Shown here piece by piece: positions 26,140 to 35,088 of a stretch of 64,000 nt of DNA; position 1 is the first letter of the stretch, and each line of letters begins with the position of its first letter. Position numbers and translations under genes: made by a program. The notes beneath the pieces are model-generated. The model did not search any database and had not been told where the DNA came from. It worked only from the letters and a program-made list of their open reading frames with translations. Source of the DNA: Bosea sp. BIWAKO-01 (lineage in GTDB: Bacteria > Pseudomonadota > Alphaproteobacteria > Rhizobiales > Beijerinckiaceae); the NCBI RefSeq assembly GCF_001748145.1, contig NZ_BCQA01000001.1, positions 682,001 to 746,000 of the forward strand. Direction: 5' to 3'.

Positions 26140-27273
26140 CTAGCGCGATCCGCTATACTGGGGAAGCGGCGGGCGGCCGCCGAAGATGAACTGCTGCGGA
26201 TTGCGCTCGATATTGCGCAGCGTCCGGTTGAAATCCGTCAGCGTCCGACGGCCCTCGGCTGCCAGGTTCTCGATGTCGCGCAAGCCCGGCCCGGTAAAGC
26301 GGTTGATCCCGGTCGTGATCTCGGCGGTGCGCTTGTCGAGGTTCTCGGCAAGGGTGCGGATCGATCGCGCAGCGTTGCCGACCTCGGCCAACGCCCCCTG
26401 CCCGTCCCCGGAATTCAGGAAGCTCTGCGCAGCCTTGAGCACGCCCTCGACCTGATCCGCCGCCTTGTTGAGCTTTTCGCTGATCGAGGCGACATCCTTT
26501 ACCACCTTGCCGACATCCTGGCTGTTGTCGCCCAGCGCGGCGGTGAACTTGTCGACATTGGCGACGATGTTTGCGACCTTGCGCTGGTCGACGGACTTCA
26601 CGACATCGCTCAACTCATCACTCAGGCTGCCGAGCTTCTGCGAGAGCGGGGAAATGGTATCGGCGATCTGGCCGAAGCTGCTCATCAGCTTGTCGACGCC
26701 GTCGGAATTGTTGCCGAGCGCGGCGGAGAATTTCTCGACATTCCTGACCGTGTTGCTGATCGAGCCGGCATTGTCCTTGACGAGCCCCTCGATGCCGCCG
26801 AGCACGTCGTCGGCCCGCTTGGCGATCGTGCGCACCGTCTCCAGAATGTCCTGGAACTCGGACCGTTCGGCAATGATCGTCGGCAGGCTCTGGCCAGGCT
26901 GGGGCTTGAGCACGGGGGAATCCGGGTCCCCGCCCAGCAACTGCACGGCGACGACGCCCGCGAGCCCCTGAGCCTCGATCCGGGCCCGGGTGTCGATCCT
27001 GAGCGGCGTGGTGTTGTCGACCTGAACGACGGCGTAAATCCGGCGAGGATCGTCCGGCAGCAGCTCGATGCGGGTGACCTCGCCAACGCGAAGGCCGTTG
27101 AAAAGCACGCTGGAACCGCGCCCCAGCCCGGTGACGGTGCCGCTGAAGACGATACGGACATCCTGCCGGCGGCCGGCCAGGCCGCTGTTGAACCAATAGA
27201 CGAAGCCGAACATCGCCGCGAGGACCGCAAGCGTGAAGAGACCGACCAGTGCGTAGTTCGCGCGCGATTCCAT
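26140..27273 (-). CDS. MCE/MlaD-family lipid-binding protein
   Basis: A 377-residue periplasmic protein anchored by an N-terminal membrane helix (about 7-28). One MCE domain follows at about 38-115 (VRIVFSGTVTGLGRGSSVLF, FNGLRVGEV). The rest is a long helical region with repeated NVEKFSAAL/NVDKFTAAL segments, then a Pro/Gly-rich tail. MCE proteins form hexameric lipid channels for phospholipid traffic between membranes. It stands downstream of the ATPase and permease in one operon. Confidence 0.92.
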   Translation of the reverse strand: MESRANYALVGLFTLAVLAAMFGFVYWFNSGLAGRRQDVRIVFSGTVTGLGRGSSVLFNGLRVGEVTRIELLPDDPRRIYAVVQVDNTTPLRIDTRARIEAQGLAGVVAVQLLGGDPDSPVLKPQPGQSLPTIIAERSEFQDILETVRTIAKRADDVLGGIEGLVKDNAGSISNTVRNVEKFSAALGNNSDGVDKLMSSFGQIADTISPLSQKLGSLSDELSDVVKSVDQRKVANIVANVDKFTAALGDNSQDVGKVVKDVASISEKLNKAADQVEGVLKAAQSFLNSGDGQGALAEVGNAARSIRTLAENLDKRTAEITTGINRFTGPGLRDIENLAAEGRRTLTDFNRTLRNIERNPQQFIFGGRPPLPQYSGSR

Positions 27274-27389
27274 TGGCGCAACGTTAGAGCAGGTTTCTGC
27301 AAGGGGCGAAGCAGCTTTCGGGCAACATTCTCCTCCAACGCATCAATCGAGGCCGGGTTTCGCAGCCTCGGTCGCGTATCGAACTCGCT

Positions 27390-28244
27390 TCACGACCTTC
27401 TCTGGTCAGCAGAGAGGCGAGCCTGGGCCCGCTCGCCACCAAAATACGCCTTCAGCCAGGGGTGATCGGAGGCCAGCATCGTCGCGAGCGGCCCGACCGC
27501 GATGACGCGCTTGTCCGCCAGCGCAGCGATCCGATCGCAGGCCGAATACAGGCTGTCGAGATCATGCGTCACCATGAAGACGGTGAGGCCGAGGGTTTCC
27601 TTCAGCGTCATGATCAGTTGGTCGAATTCGGCGGCGCCGATCGGATCGAGGCCCGAGGTGGGCTCGTCCAGGAAGACGATCTCTGGATCGAGCGCAAGCG
27701 CCCGTGCGAGCGCGGCGCGCTTGATCATGCCGCCTGAAAGCTCGGAAGGCGCCTTGTCGGCCGCATCGGGCCTGAGACCGACCATCTCGAGCTTGAGCAT
27801 CGCCATCTCGTCGAGCAGCGCGGGCGACAGCTTCAGATATTCCCGCATCGGCACCTGGATGTTCTGCTTGACGCTGAGCGCAGAGAACAGCGCGCCGTGC
27901 TGGAACATGACGCCAAAGCGCTGCTCAAGGGTGCGTCGCGCAGGCCCTTCGAGATCGTCGACATTCTCGCCGAAGACCTCGATCGTGCCGCGCTGCTTGC
28001 GCACGAGCCCGAGGATCGTGCGGGTGAGGACGGATTTTCCCGTGCCGGAACCACCGACGAAACCGAGGATCTCGCCGCGCATGACGTCGAGATCGAGGCC
28101 GTCCATGATCACCTTGTCCCCGAAGGCGACCTTGAGATTGCGCACCTTGATGACAGGCTCCGGAGCGTCCTGGTTGGTCCCGGATGGTTCGGCCGCGTCA
28201 TGCGACGGCGGATATCCCGCCGACTGGCTCCAGTTTGCGCTCAT
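27390..28244 (-). CDS. MCE-system ABC transporter ATP-binding protein (MlaF family)
   Basis: A 284-residue ABC ATPase with an N-terminal extension of about 30 residues. Walker A is GGSGTGKS (64-71), the signature LSGGMIKRAALARAL and Walker B IVFLDEPTSG; VMFQHGALFSALSV is typical of MlaF. The frame allows ATG 28280, which would overlap the permease by 20 bases; ATG 28244 is preferred because it leaves a short gap. It energises lipid transport with the MlaE-type permease upstream and the MCE protein downstream. Confidence 0.92.
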   Translation of the reverse strand: MSANWSQSAGYPPSHDAAEPSGTNQDAPEPVIKVRNLKVAFGDKVIMDGLDLDVMRGEILGFVGGSGTGKSVLTRTILGLVRKQRGTIEVFGENVDDLEGPARRTLEQRFGVMFQHGALFSALSVKQNIQVPMREYLKLSPALLDEMAMLKLEMVGLRPDAADKAPSELSGGMIKRAALARALALDPEIVFLDEPTSGLDPIGAAEFDQLIMTLKETLGLTVFMVTHDLDSLYSACDRIAALADKRVIAVGPLATMLASDHPWLKAYFGGERAQARLSADQRRS

Positions 28245-28260
28245 GCCCGGCCCACCGCCC

Positions 28261-29406
28261 TCAAAACTGGATGGATGCAAAGAACATGGCGAAAAGCCCG
28301 TCGACCAGGATGACCATGAAGATCGCCTTCACCACCGAAGCCGTGACCTGACGGCCGAGCGACTCGGCCGAGCCCTGGACGGCGAGACCTTCGATCGAGG
28401 CGATCAGACCGATGACGAAGGCCATGAAAGGAGCCTTGATCAGCCCGACGGCGAAATGCTTCCAGGTGATCACCGACTGCAGGCGCGCCAGGAAGGTATC
28501 GATGCCGATGCCGCCATAGAGCCAGCTCACCAGCGCCGCCCCCGCCAGGCCCGCCATGGAGGAGATGAAGGTGAGGATCGGCAGCGAGATGATCAACGCC
28601 AGGATGCGCGGAACGACAAGGACCTCGATCGGGTCGAGCCCCATCACCCGCAAGGCGTCGATTTCCTCGCGCATCTTCATCGAGCCGATCTCGGCGGTGA
28701 AGGCCGATCCTGAACGGCCGGCAATCATGATCGAGGTGAGCAGCACCCCGAGCTCGCGCAGAATAAGGATGCCCGTCAAATTGACGACGAAGGCCGAAGC
28801 GCCGAACTGCTGCAGCTGGAATATGCCCTGCTGGGCGACGATGCAGCCGACCAGAAACGAGATCAGCATGATGATCGGCGCGCCATTGAAGGCGATCAAC
28901 TCGATCTGATTGACGAGCGGCGGTCCCCTGAACTTGCGCGGACCGAACATCACGCTGACGGAGCCGACCACCACCTCTCCGAGGAACATCGCGCCTCCGA
29001 CCATGTCGCGCCCGAAGCGGACCATGGCCTCGCCGATATTCACCAGCACGCTGACAATGCCGAAATGATGGACCGTCGGTGGGACGGAGCAGTCGTGGAT
29101 ATTGACCTCGGCCAGCAGCACCGCGTGCTCCGGTCGCCGGCTGACGAGCTCGACCGAGCCCCCGGCGGCCTCGCGCTGGTTCTTCAGCCGGTTGAGAACA
29201 TAGGCACCGAGCGTATCGAGCCGGATGATCGCGGAAAGATCGAGAGTCGCGCGCGCCACCGAAGCGATGCGTTCGCTCATTTCAGCGACCAGTTCCTCGA
29301 TGCGTGGCGCGCGCTCGGCGCTCCAGGAGCCGGTCAGCTCGATGGCGAGGCTACCTGCATCGTCGTGGAAGACGGCCCGGGGTTCGGCGGTGTCGAGGCT
29401 CGCCAT
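28261..29406 (-). CDS. STAS-MlaE fusion: MCE-system ABC transporter permease
   Basis: A 381-residue fusion. Residues about 15-110 form a STAS-like domain (FHDDAGSLAIELTGSWSAER and TLDLSAIIRLDTLGAYVLNR), the equivalent of the separate MlaB protein of E. coli. The rest is an MlaE permease with about five membrane segments and the conserved TAEIGSMKMREEIDALRVMG loop. The fused form is common in alphaproteobacteria. It is the first gene of the four-gene MCE operon. No MlaA or MlaC homologue is in the window. Confidence 0.92.
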   Translation of the reverse strand: MASLDTAEPRAVFHDDAGSLAIELTGSWSAERAPRIEELVAEMSERIASVARATLDLSAIIRLDTLGAYVLNRLKNQREAAGGSVELVSRRPEHAVLLAEVNIHDCSVPPTVHHFGIVSVLVNIGEAMVRFGRDMVGGAMFLGEVVVGSVSVMFGPRKFRGPPLVNQIELIAFNGAPIIMLISFLVGCIVAQQGIFQLQQFGASAFVVNLTGILILRELGVLLTSIMIAGRSGSAFTAEIGSMKMREEIDALRVMGLDPIEVLVVPRILALIISLPILTFISSMAGLAGAALVSWLYGGIGIDTFLARLQSVITWKHFAVGLIKAPFMAFVIGLIASIEGLAVQGSAESLGRQVTASVVKAIFMVILVDGLFAMFFASIQF

Positions 29407-29719
29407 GGTCTCCCTGATGTCCCTCGAACGGCCTCATCGGACCTCCGTCCGCGCATGGCACCCTAATGCCAGGTCAGGCCCAATCCCCGAAACCTGTATC
29501 GCCGTGCCGGGCACGCTTGGCAAGCGTCGTCGCACTGCATCGCCGTCGCCGCGAACGCTCCTACCCGGTGATCGGAGCACACCGGGTTTTTTGTACATCG
29601 AAGCGGCTTTCGGTGCCGCATGGCAGCACTTCCTTAATCAATTCTGTCGCACGGTTTTTGCTGGATCATCCCGACTGCCCGGCCCGAATCGGTCAGTCCT
29701 CCCCGAGAGCAGGTTCGTC
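29407..29719. other. 313-base intergenic region with an orphan terminator
   Basis: The gap separates the divergent MCE operon and the gene at 29720, so promoters for both must lie here. A small inverted repeat ACGCTTG-G-CAAGCGT lies at 29513-29527, and a complete intrinsic terminator on the plus strand at 29563-29592. No convincing open reading frame or known RNA family was found. Confidence 0.6.
29563..29592 (+). terminator. Orphan Rho-independent terminator, possible end of a small RNA or leader attenuator
   Basis: ACCCGGTG (29563-29570) pairs with CACCGGGT (29580-29587) and runs directly into six T residues (29587-29592). No plus-strand gene ends upstream: the neighbour at 29406 is the start of a minus-strand gene. 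The terminator must therefore serve a short unannotated transcript or attenuate the leader of the gene at 29720. Confidence 0.7.
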
Positions 29720-30607
29720 ATGGGCGACGCGCGTTCGCTGACACCGCTGAGCGAGACCGACTACGAGGCTATCGCCGCGGCAGTGATGGAGACCGCGCGC
29801 GGGCGCTGGTTCATGGCCGAGCACGCCAAGCGAAACCGGCAGGCTGACACCGCTCAGGTGCTGGCTGCCATCGACAGGCTTCAGCATGCCATGGGCGTCT
29901 CCGCTGCTCCGCCGACGAGCGGGCCTGATGTGAGCGAGGCCATCGCGCTGATCATGGATCTGCGTAGCGATCTGGAACGGATCAGCGGCAAGGCCGGCGA
30001 GCCGTCGTCGCGTCTCGCTGCACGGATCGAGACCGCAGCCGGCAGCATCGTCGGCGCGACAGAGAGCATACAGGAAGCGGCCTGGGGCCTGCGCGAGAGC
30101 GGCGCCGCGGAAGTGATGTGCGACCTGCTCGATCGGAGGGCGACGGAGATCTATGCGGCAAGCGCCGTTGTCGAGGGCACCGCGCAGCAGATCGGCAAGA
30201 TCGCCGACACGATCGCCATGCTCGACAGCAGCCTGCGGGCCATCGCCGGCAACATGCATGTCGCCCCCGAGAGCAGCCGGATCACGCCGCCCCCGATGCC
30301 TGCCAAGGCGCTTGATCTGCGCGAGGCCGTTCCGCTCTCGACCTATGACGACATCGAGATCGTCGAGATCGACGACAAGCCGCGCTCCACCCTGCACGAG
30401 ACCCAGCGCATCCGGACGAGAGCCTCCAATCATCGGCGGCTCAGCACGGTTCAGATGATGGAGGAAGACCTCGTCTTCGCGGAAGCCCCCGAGGCTGCGG
30501 TCACAGTGGCTGCGCCGAAGCCGAGAGCCGCGGCGACGACGTCGGAGGTCGAGCTGCGCAAGATCGAAGCGCTCCCGGTCGACGAGAAGCTCGCCTTCTT
30601 CGCCTGA
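29720..30607 (+). CDS. Conserved hypothetical protein with helical N-terminal domain
   Basis: A 295-residue soluble protein. The N-terminal 50 residues (LSETDYEAIAAAVMETARGR, then WFMAEHAKRN) recur in many Hyphomicrobiales proteins of unknown role. Residues about 70-180 are helical and heptad-like, faintly recalling CheZ-type helices, but no catalytic residues can be named. A low-complexity C-terminal part contains YDDIEIVEIDD and an Ala/Pro-rich stretch, ending VDEKLAFFA. The frame is open from 29225, but ATG 29720 is the first start after the orphan terminator. No signal peptide or membrane helix. Confidence 0.75.
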   Translation: MGDARSLTPLSETDYEAIAAAVMETARGRWFMAEHAKRNRQADTAQVLAAIDRLQHAMGVSAAPPTSGPDVSEAIALIMDLRSDLERISGKAGEPSSRLAARIETAAGSIVGATESIQEAAWGLRESGAAEVMCDLLDRRATEIYAASAVVEGTAQQIGKIADTIAMLDSSLRAIAGNMHVAPESSRITPPPMPAKALDLREAVPLSTYDDIEIVEIDDKPRSTLHETQRIRTRASNHRRLSTVQMMEEDLVFAEAPEAAVTVAAPKPRAAATTSEVELRKIEALPVDEKLAFFA

Positions 30608-31993
30608 TCAGCCGGGTTTCGCGACAAAACTATCCATCTTGCCGGGGTTCAGCAGGCCGTAGGGATCGACCTCGTGCTTGAAGCCGAGTTGGTCGGCATC
30701 GGCGCGCTTGTGGCGGCTGCCGCCTTCGAGCGAGACGACATGCGGGTTCGCGATCATCACGCCCGCCTCCTCATGCAGCGCGATGATCTCGTTCAGCCGC
30801 TCCGGTGTCGTGTAGCGCAGGATCGGCAGGGCGCTCGCGGTCACGCGTCCACCGAAGCGGATGAACTCGTGATGGGGCAGCACCTCGTCCGGGAAGCGCG
30901 CGATCATCTCGCGGGCGCTCGCGACCAGCCGGTCATGTGGGAACAGGCACTGCAGATAGGTGATCGAGCGATCGCTCTTCAGCCATTGCAGCGTCGTGTG
31001 GTTCCAGGTGTACTCATAAAGCGGCACCGTGCCCGGCCCCTCCTCCGAGGGCGCCTCGTAGGTCACCGTTCCGCGCGCACCGATGATCGCCTTGAAGGGG
31101 CCAAGCGAGGCCTCCGCGATCATGCAGATCAGGATGCTCTTGCCTGCCGGGCAATGCTGCTTCAACGCGCCGAAATAGGACGGGATCGGCGATGAGATCG
31201 GCGTCACCAGCTTCTTGACCACGCCATCTGCCAGCGCGACGTCATAGCCGGCCTGGAACGCCTCCATGTAATCGTCGAAGGCGACGATGACGTCGATCCA
31301 CGGCCAGGCCGGGGCCAGCGGCATTTCGAGCGCGGTGATGATGCCGGTCGTGCCGTAGGCGCGGTTGACCTTCTGGGCTGCGTCGTCGCGCAGCTCGAGA
31401 ATGCGCGGCTCCTCCTCCACCGTGACGACGCGGGCCGCCAGGATATTGCCCGGTTCTCGCAGGCCGCCATAGGTCACGGACCCAACGCCGCCCGAGCCGC
31501 CCGCGACGAAGCCGCCGACAGTCGCCGATCGTTTGGTCGAGGGATGCATGCGCAATTCGTAGCCGGATGGCCGGGTCGCCACGTCGATATCGAGCAACCT
31601 GGCGCCGGCCTGGACGCGGATCGCGCCGGGCCTCTGCCACTCGATCGCGGTCAGTGCGGTGATATCGAGCAGGACGCCGCCTTCAAGCGGCACGGCCTGG
31701 CCGTAATTGCCGGTTCCGGCAGCACGCACCGTCAGCGGGATGCGTCGCTTGGCACAGGCCGCCGCAACGCGCACCACATCGGCCTCGTCGCGCGGACAGA
31801 CGATGATATCGGCCGACTTGTTCGCCAGCTCGGCATTGAGGATCGGCGAGTACCAGAAGAAGTCGCGCGAGCGCTTCCGCACGACCTGCGGCTCATCGAT
31901 CAGCGGGATGTCGGCGATATCGGCTTTGAAGCCCGCGATATCGTAGCGCGAGGGCTGAACCGCCCTCGGTTTGCGGTCCGGCACGGCGTTCAT
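30608..31993 (-). CDS. FAD-binding oxidase (VAO/GlcD type), paralogue 1
   Basis: A 461-residue flavoprotein of the vanillyl-alcohol-oxidase fold. The FAD-binding part has PLTVRAAGTGNYGQAVPLEG and a second glycine-rich stretch (VGGFVAGGSGG). The region LYEYTWNHTTL and the C-terminal PYGLLNPGKM are shared with the paralogue at 35089. ATG 31993 is chosen over an upstream TTG because GGGAGAAT precedes it. It begins three bases before the end of the ABC permease upstream, so it is the last gene of the ABC operon. Substrate unknown. Confidence 0.85.
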   Translation of the reverse strand: MNAVPDRKPRAVQPSRYDIAGFKADIADIPLIDEPQVVRKRSRDFFWYSPILNAELANKSADIIVCPRDEADVVRVAAACAKRRIPLTVRAAGTGNYGQAVPLEGGVLLDITALTAIEWQRPGAIRVQAGARLLDIDVATRPSGYELRMHPSTKRSATVGGFVAGGSGGVGSVTYGGLREPGNILAARVVTVEEEPRILELRDDAAQKVNRAYGTTGIITALEMPLAPAWPWIDVIVAFDDYMEAFQAGYDVALADGVVKKLVTPISSPIPSYFGALKQHCPAGKSILICMIAEASLGPFKAIIGARGTVTYEAPSEEGPGTVPLYEYTWNHTTLQWLKSDRSITYLQCLFPHDRLVASAREMIARFPDEVLPHHEFIRFGGRVTASALPILRYTTPERLNEIIALHEEAGVMIANPHVVSLEGGSRHKRADADQLGFKHEVDPYGLLNPGKMDSFVAKPG

Positions 31994-31995
31994 GA

Positions 31996-32886
31996 TCAAT
32001 TCTCCCGCTTCAGCGCGCTTTCATGCCAGCGCCGCAACAGCAGATGCGAGATCCAGCTCGTCACTAGGAAGATCGCGATGCCCGAGAGCGAGATCATGAT
32101 CAGGGCGGCGAAGACCCGCGGAATCTTGAGCTGATAACCGGCTTCGAGGATGCGATAGGCGAGGCCCGACTCGCTCCCTCCCGTTCCGGCGACGAACTCC
32201 GCCACCACCGCGCCGATCAGCGCAAGCCCGCCGGAGATCTTCAGGCCCGCCAGGAAGTAAGGCAGCGCGGCCGGCAGCTTGAGATAGCGCATCGTCTGCC
32301 AGCGCGTCGCGCCATAGAGCTGGAAGAAATTGATCAGGTTGTGATCGGCCGAGTTCAGCCCGAGGATCGTGTTCGACAGGATCGGGAAGAAGGCGACGAT
32401 CCAGGCGCAGATCAGCAGCGACAGGTTGATGTCGCCGGCCCAGATGATGATCAGCGGCGCGATCGCGACGATCGGCGTGACCTGGAGGACCACCGCATAA
32501 GGCAGGAGCGACATCTCCAGCCATTTCGACTGGGTGAAGAGCACGGCCAGCGTGACGCCGACGACCACGGCTGCGAAGAGCGCCATGAAGGTGATGCGCA
32601 GCGTGATCCAGAGCGAGCCCGAAAGCGTGCCCCAGTCGGCGATCAGGGTCTGCCCGATCAGCACCGGCCCGGGCAGGATATAGGGTGGGATCTCCTTCCA
32701 GCGGACGAGGAATTCCCACAGGCCAAGCGCCAGCACGCCAACCGCGATCGGCGCCAGGATGCGGGGCCAGGCGCTGGCGGGCAGGCCGAGGATGCGGGGC
32801 TCGGCCGCGAAGATCGGGCGCGCTTCCGCATCGGTCCCGTCATGGGGCACATGCGGCATGGTGGTATCCAGGGATGGCGCGCTCAT
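31996..32886 (-). CDS. SsuC/TauC-type ABC transporter permease
   Basis: A 296-residue membrane protein of the nitrate/sulfonate/taurine/pyrimidine-precursor permease family, with about six membrane segments and the EAA-loop region FFQLYGATRWQTMRYLKLPA. The frame is open to 33105, but ATG 32886 overlaps the ATPase stop by ATGA, which fits an operon. A 60-residue cytoplasmic arm precedes the first membrane helix. Confidence 0.9.
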   Translation of the reverse strand: MSAPSLDTTMPHVPHDGTDAEARPIFAAEPRILGLPASAWPRILAPIAVGVLALGLWEFLVRWKEIPPYILPGPVLIGQTLIADWGTLSGSLWITLRITFMALFAAVVVGVTLAVLFTQSKWLEMSLLPYAVVLQVTPIVAIAPLIIIWAGDINLSLLICAWIVAFFPILSNTILGLNSADHNLINFFQLYGATRWQTMRYLKLPAALPYFLAGLKISGGLALIGAVVAEFVAGTGGSESGLAYRILEAGYQLKIPRVFAALIMISLSGIAIFLVTSWISHLLLRRWHESALKREN

Positions 32887-33710
32887 GAGCCGATCGCCTC
32901 CTTGAGCTTGCCGGAAACGACACGGCACAGATGCGCGTAATCGGCCGAGGTGCGGAACAGCTCGTCGCGCGGATAGGGGGCATCGACGTCGAGATCGGCC
33001 ATGACGCGCCCGGGACGAGCCGCCATGACGACGATGCGCTTCGACAGGTAGACCGACTCGAACACCGAATGGGTGACGAAGACGGCGGTGAACTTCGTCT
33101 TCCACCAGAGCTCGAGCAGATCGTCATTGAGGCGGTGACGGGTGATCTCGTCCAGCGCCGCGAAAGGCTCGTCCATCAGCAGGATCTTTGGCCGCATCAC
33201 CAGCGCACGGGCGATCGAGACGCGCATCTTCATGCCGCCGGAAAGCTCGCGCGGATAGGATTTCTCGAAGCCCTTCAGCCCGACCAGCGCCAGCATCTCG
33301 GCCGAGCGCTCCTGCGCCTCGCGCTTCGGCACATGCTTGAGGACCAGCGGCATCATCACGTTGGACAGGGCATCCGCCCAGGGCATCAATGTCGGGTCCT
33401 GGAAGACGAAGCCGAGATCGCGCTCCGGCTTGCCGGAGGCGTCATGGCTCGTCGTCGGCCAGTCGATCGTGCCCGTCGATGGCGCGCCAAGGCCTGCGAT
33501 CATCCGCAGCAAGGTCGACTTGCCGCAGCCCGAGGGGCCGAGCAGGCTGATGAACTCGCCCGTGCCAAGGTCGAGATTGACGTCGCGTACGGCCAAGGTG
33601 CCGTTGGCGAACTGCTTCGAGACATGCCGGACCGAAACGAGCGGCCTGGCGCCGCTGCCTTCGACATGAGGTCTGCTCAGATAGGCTGTGTCCAAAGCCT
33701 GATGATCCAT
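32883..33710 (-). CDS. SsuB/TauB-type ABC transporter ATP-binding protein
   Basis: A 275-residue ABC ATPase: Walker A GPSGCGKST (58-66), Q-loop FVFQDPTLMPWADALSNVMM, signature LSGGMKMRVSIARAL and Walker B ILLMDEPFAALDE. These are the features of the SsuB/TauB/ThiZ group. ATG 33710 starts the conserved domain about 20 residues in; an upstream in-frame ATG at 33779 is less likely. A short gap with a palindrome separates it from the binding-protein gene upstream. Confidence 0.92.
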   Translation of the reverse strand: MDHQALDTAYLSRPHVEGSGARPLVSVRHVSKQFANGTLAVRDVNLDLGTGEFISLLGPSGCGKSTLLRMIAGLGAPSTGTIDWPTTSHDASGKPERDLGFVFQDPTLMPWADALSNVMMPLVLKHVPKREAQERSAEMLALVGLKGFEKSYPRELSGGMKMRVSIARALVMRPKILLMDEPFAALDEITRHRLNDDLLELWWKTKFTAVFVTHSVFESVYLSKRIVVMAARPGRVMADLDVDAPYPRDELFRTSADYAHLCRVVSGKLKEAIGS

Positions 33711-33746
33711 CTTGCTGCTGTCGAACGTCTTCCGGTCATCCCGGAC

Positions 33747-33770
33747 GGATCGGCGCCGCCGCGCCGATCC
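33747..33770. repeat. Intercistronic hairpin between binding-protein and ATPase genes
   Basis: GGATCGGCGC (33747-33756) pairs perfectly with GCGCCGATCC (33761-33770) around CGCC. The surrounding GGTCATCCCGGAC and CCGGGGTCCATGA resemble a common alphaproteobacterial intergenic repeat. In the mRNA it would follow the binding-protein stop. Confidence 0.55.
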
Positions 33771-33795
33771 GGGGTCCATGAAGGGCGAAAGCCGC

Positions 33796-34824
33796 CTACG
33801 CCTTGCCGACGCCCTTGTTGATGAACTCGAGGCTATAGGCCTTCTTGATGTCGATGCCAGCAGGGAAGACGCCGGCCTCCGTCATCATCTTGTAGAAATC
33901 GGCCCAGCGCGCATCGGTCATCGCGCCGATGCCAAGTGTCAGCGCGTCACCCGAGAGCACGATGCCGTTCTCGTTCATGACCTGGCGGGCATAGGCGAGC
34001 TTCTCGCCATCCATGTCGGGATTGTCCTTGAGGATCAGCGCGTTGGCCGCCTCGATCGCCTGACCGCCCTTCATGTATTCGGCCCAGCCTTCGAGAGTCG
34101 CAGTGACGAAGCGCTGCACCACGTCCTTCTTCTCGGCGACCATCTTCTTCGAGATGTTGATGGTCGTGTTGTAGTTGCCGAAGCCGGCATCGGCGAGCAG
34201 GTGCACGACCGGGTTCACACCCGCCTTGCGGATCGCGAAGGGCTCGGAGGACAGGAAGCCCTGCTGCGAGATCGTCTTGTCGGCCAGGAACGGCGCCATG
34301 TTGAAAGTGTAGGGCCTGATCTGCTCGTCGGTGAAACCGAACTTCGCCTTCAGGAAGGGCCAGAAGCTGGTGCGTCCGCCGGCGCCGACCAGGATCGGCT
34401 TGCCCTTGAGCGCAGCCAGCGTGTCGTTGCCCTGGCCGGGATGCGAGATCAGGACCTGCGGATCCTTCTGGAAGATCGAGGCGATGCAGATGAAGGGCAG
34501 GTTCTCCTGCGCGTAGCGGATCGCCTCGAACGAGTTCGACATGATCATGTCGACCCGGCCACCGAGCAGGAGCTGCGAGGGGTTCTGCTGCGGGCCGCCC
34601 ATGCGGATATCGGCGTCGATGCCGTATTTCTTGTAGATGCCGTTGGCGAGGGCGAGATAGAAGCCGCCATGCTCGGCCTGGGCCCGCCAGTTGGTCTGGT
34701 AGCTGACCTTGTCCAGCGTCTGGGCATTGACCCTGGCTCCGGGAACCGGGATCAGGACGGAAGCGGCCGAGCCGCCGATCAGGCCGAGCGCAGCGCGACG
34801 GCTCACGCGATACTTCATCGTCAT
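33796..34824 (-). CDS. NMT1/THI5-like ABC transporter substrate-binding protein
   Basis: A 342-residue periplasmic binding protein. The signal peptide has a twin-arginine look (VSRRAALGLIGG) and probably ends after VNA near residue 34. The mature sequence KVSYQTNWRAQAEHGGFYLA is the hallmark opening of NMT1/THI5-like proteins, which bind thiamine precursors, pyrimidines, riboflavin or related rings. GGAGG lies 8 bases before ATG 34824. Much longer open frame upstream on the same strand is a shadow of the oxidase at 35089. It is the first gene of the ABC-oxidase operon. Confidence 0.9.
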   Translation of the reverse strand: MTMKYRVSRRAALGLIGGSAASVLIPVPGARVNAQTLDKVSYQTNWRAQAEHGGFYLALANGIYKKYGIDADIRMGGPQQNPSQLLLGGRVDMIMSNSFEAIRYAQENLPFICIASIFQKDPQVLISHPGQGNDTLAALKGKPILVGAGGRTSFWPFLKAKFGFTDEQIRPYTFNMAPFLADKTISQQGFLSSEPFAIRKAGVNPVVHLLADAGFGNYNTTINISKKMVAEKKDVVQRFVTATLEGWAEYMKGGQAIEAANALILKDNPDMDGEKLAYARQVMNENGIVLSGDALTLGIGAMTDARWADFYKMMTEAGVFPAGIDIKKAYSLEFINKGVGKA

Positions 34825-35088
34825 GGAACGGACCTCCAGAAACAGGCTAGCCGGCGGCGTCCGCGCCGCGCTGTGGCCACCAGCGAGCAACATATATGCC
34901 ACGCTGCCAGGCGCGCTGGAAATCCGGCATCGCGTTATTACGCACAGAGATCGGGCATTTGCCCAATTCCTCGCCAGATCTGCAACACCTGAATCGATCA
35001 ACAGCCGCGACGGCGCCATGCGGCCACGCGGCTTCCTCCGCCGGCACTTCCGGCTATGGTGGCGCCGTCCACGGAATCCGAGATCAGC
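34825..35088. promoter_or_regulatory. Divergent promoter region of the dual-oxidase cluster
   Basis: This 264-base gap lies between the start of the ABC operon (minus strand) and the second oxidase (plus strand), so both transcripts must start here. It contains an AT-richer patch around 34890-34945. I could not identify a certain operator or -35/-10 pair. Confidence 0.45.

Noticed and set aside
29469..29500. GCCAGGTCAGGCCC resembling the conserved part of bacterial SRP RNA
   Set aside because: The essential GGAAGGAAGCAGC loop segment does not follow, so this is a chance match, although a different small RNA may end at 29592.
29953..30240. CheZ-like chemotaxis phosphatase in the hypothetical protein at 29720
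   Set aside because: The helices are only generically similar, no active-site residues can be placed, and no chemotaxis genes are nearby.
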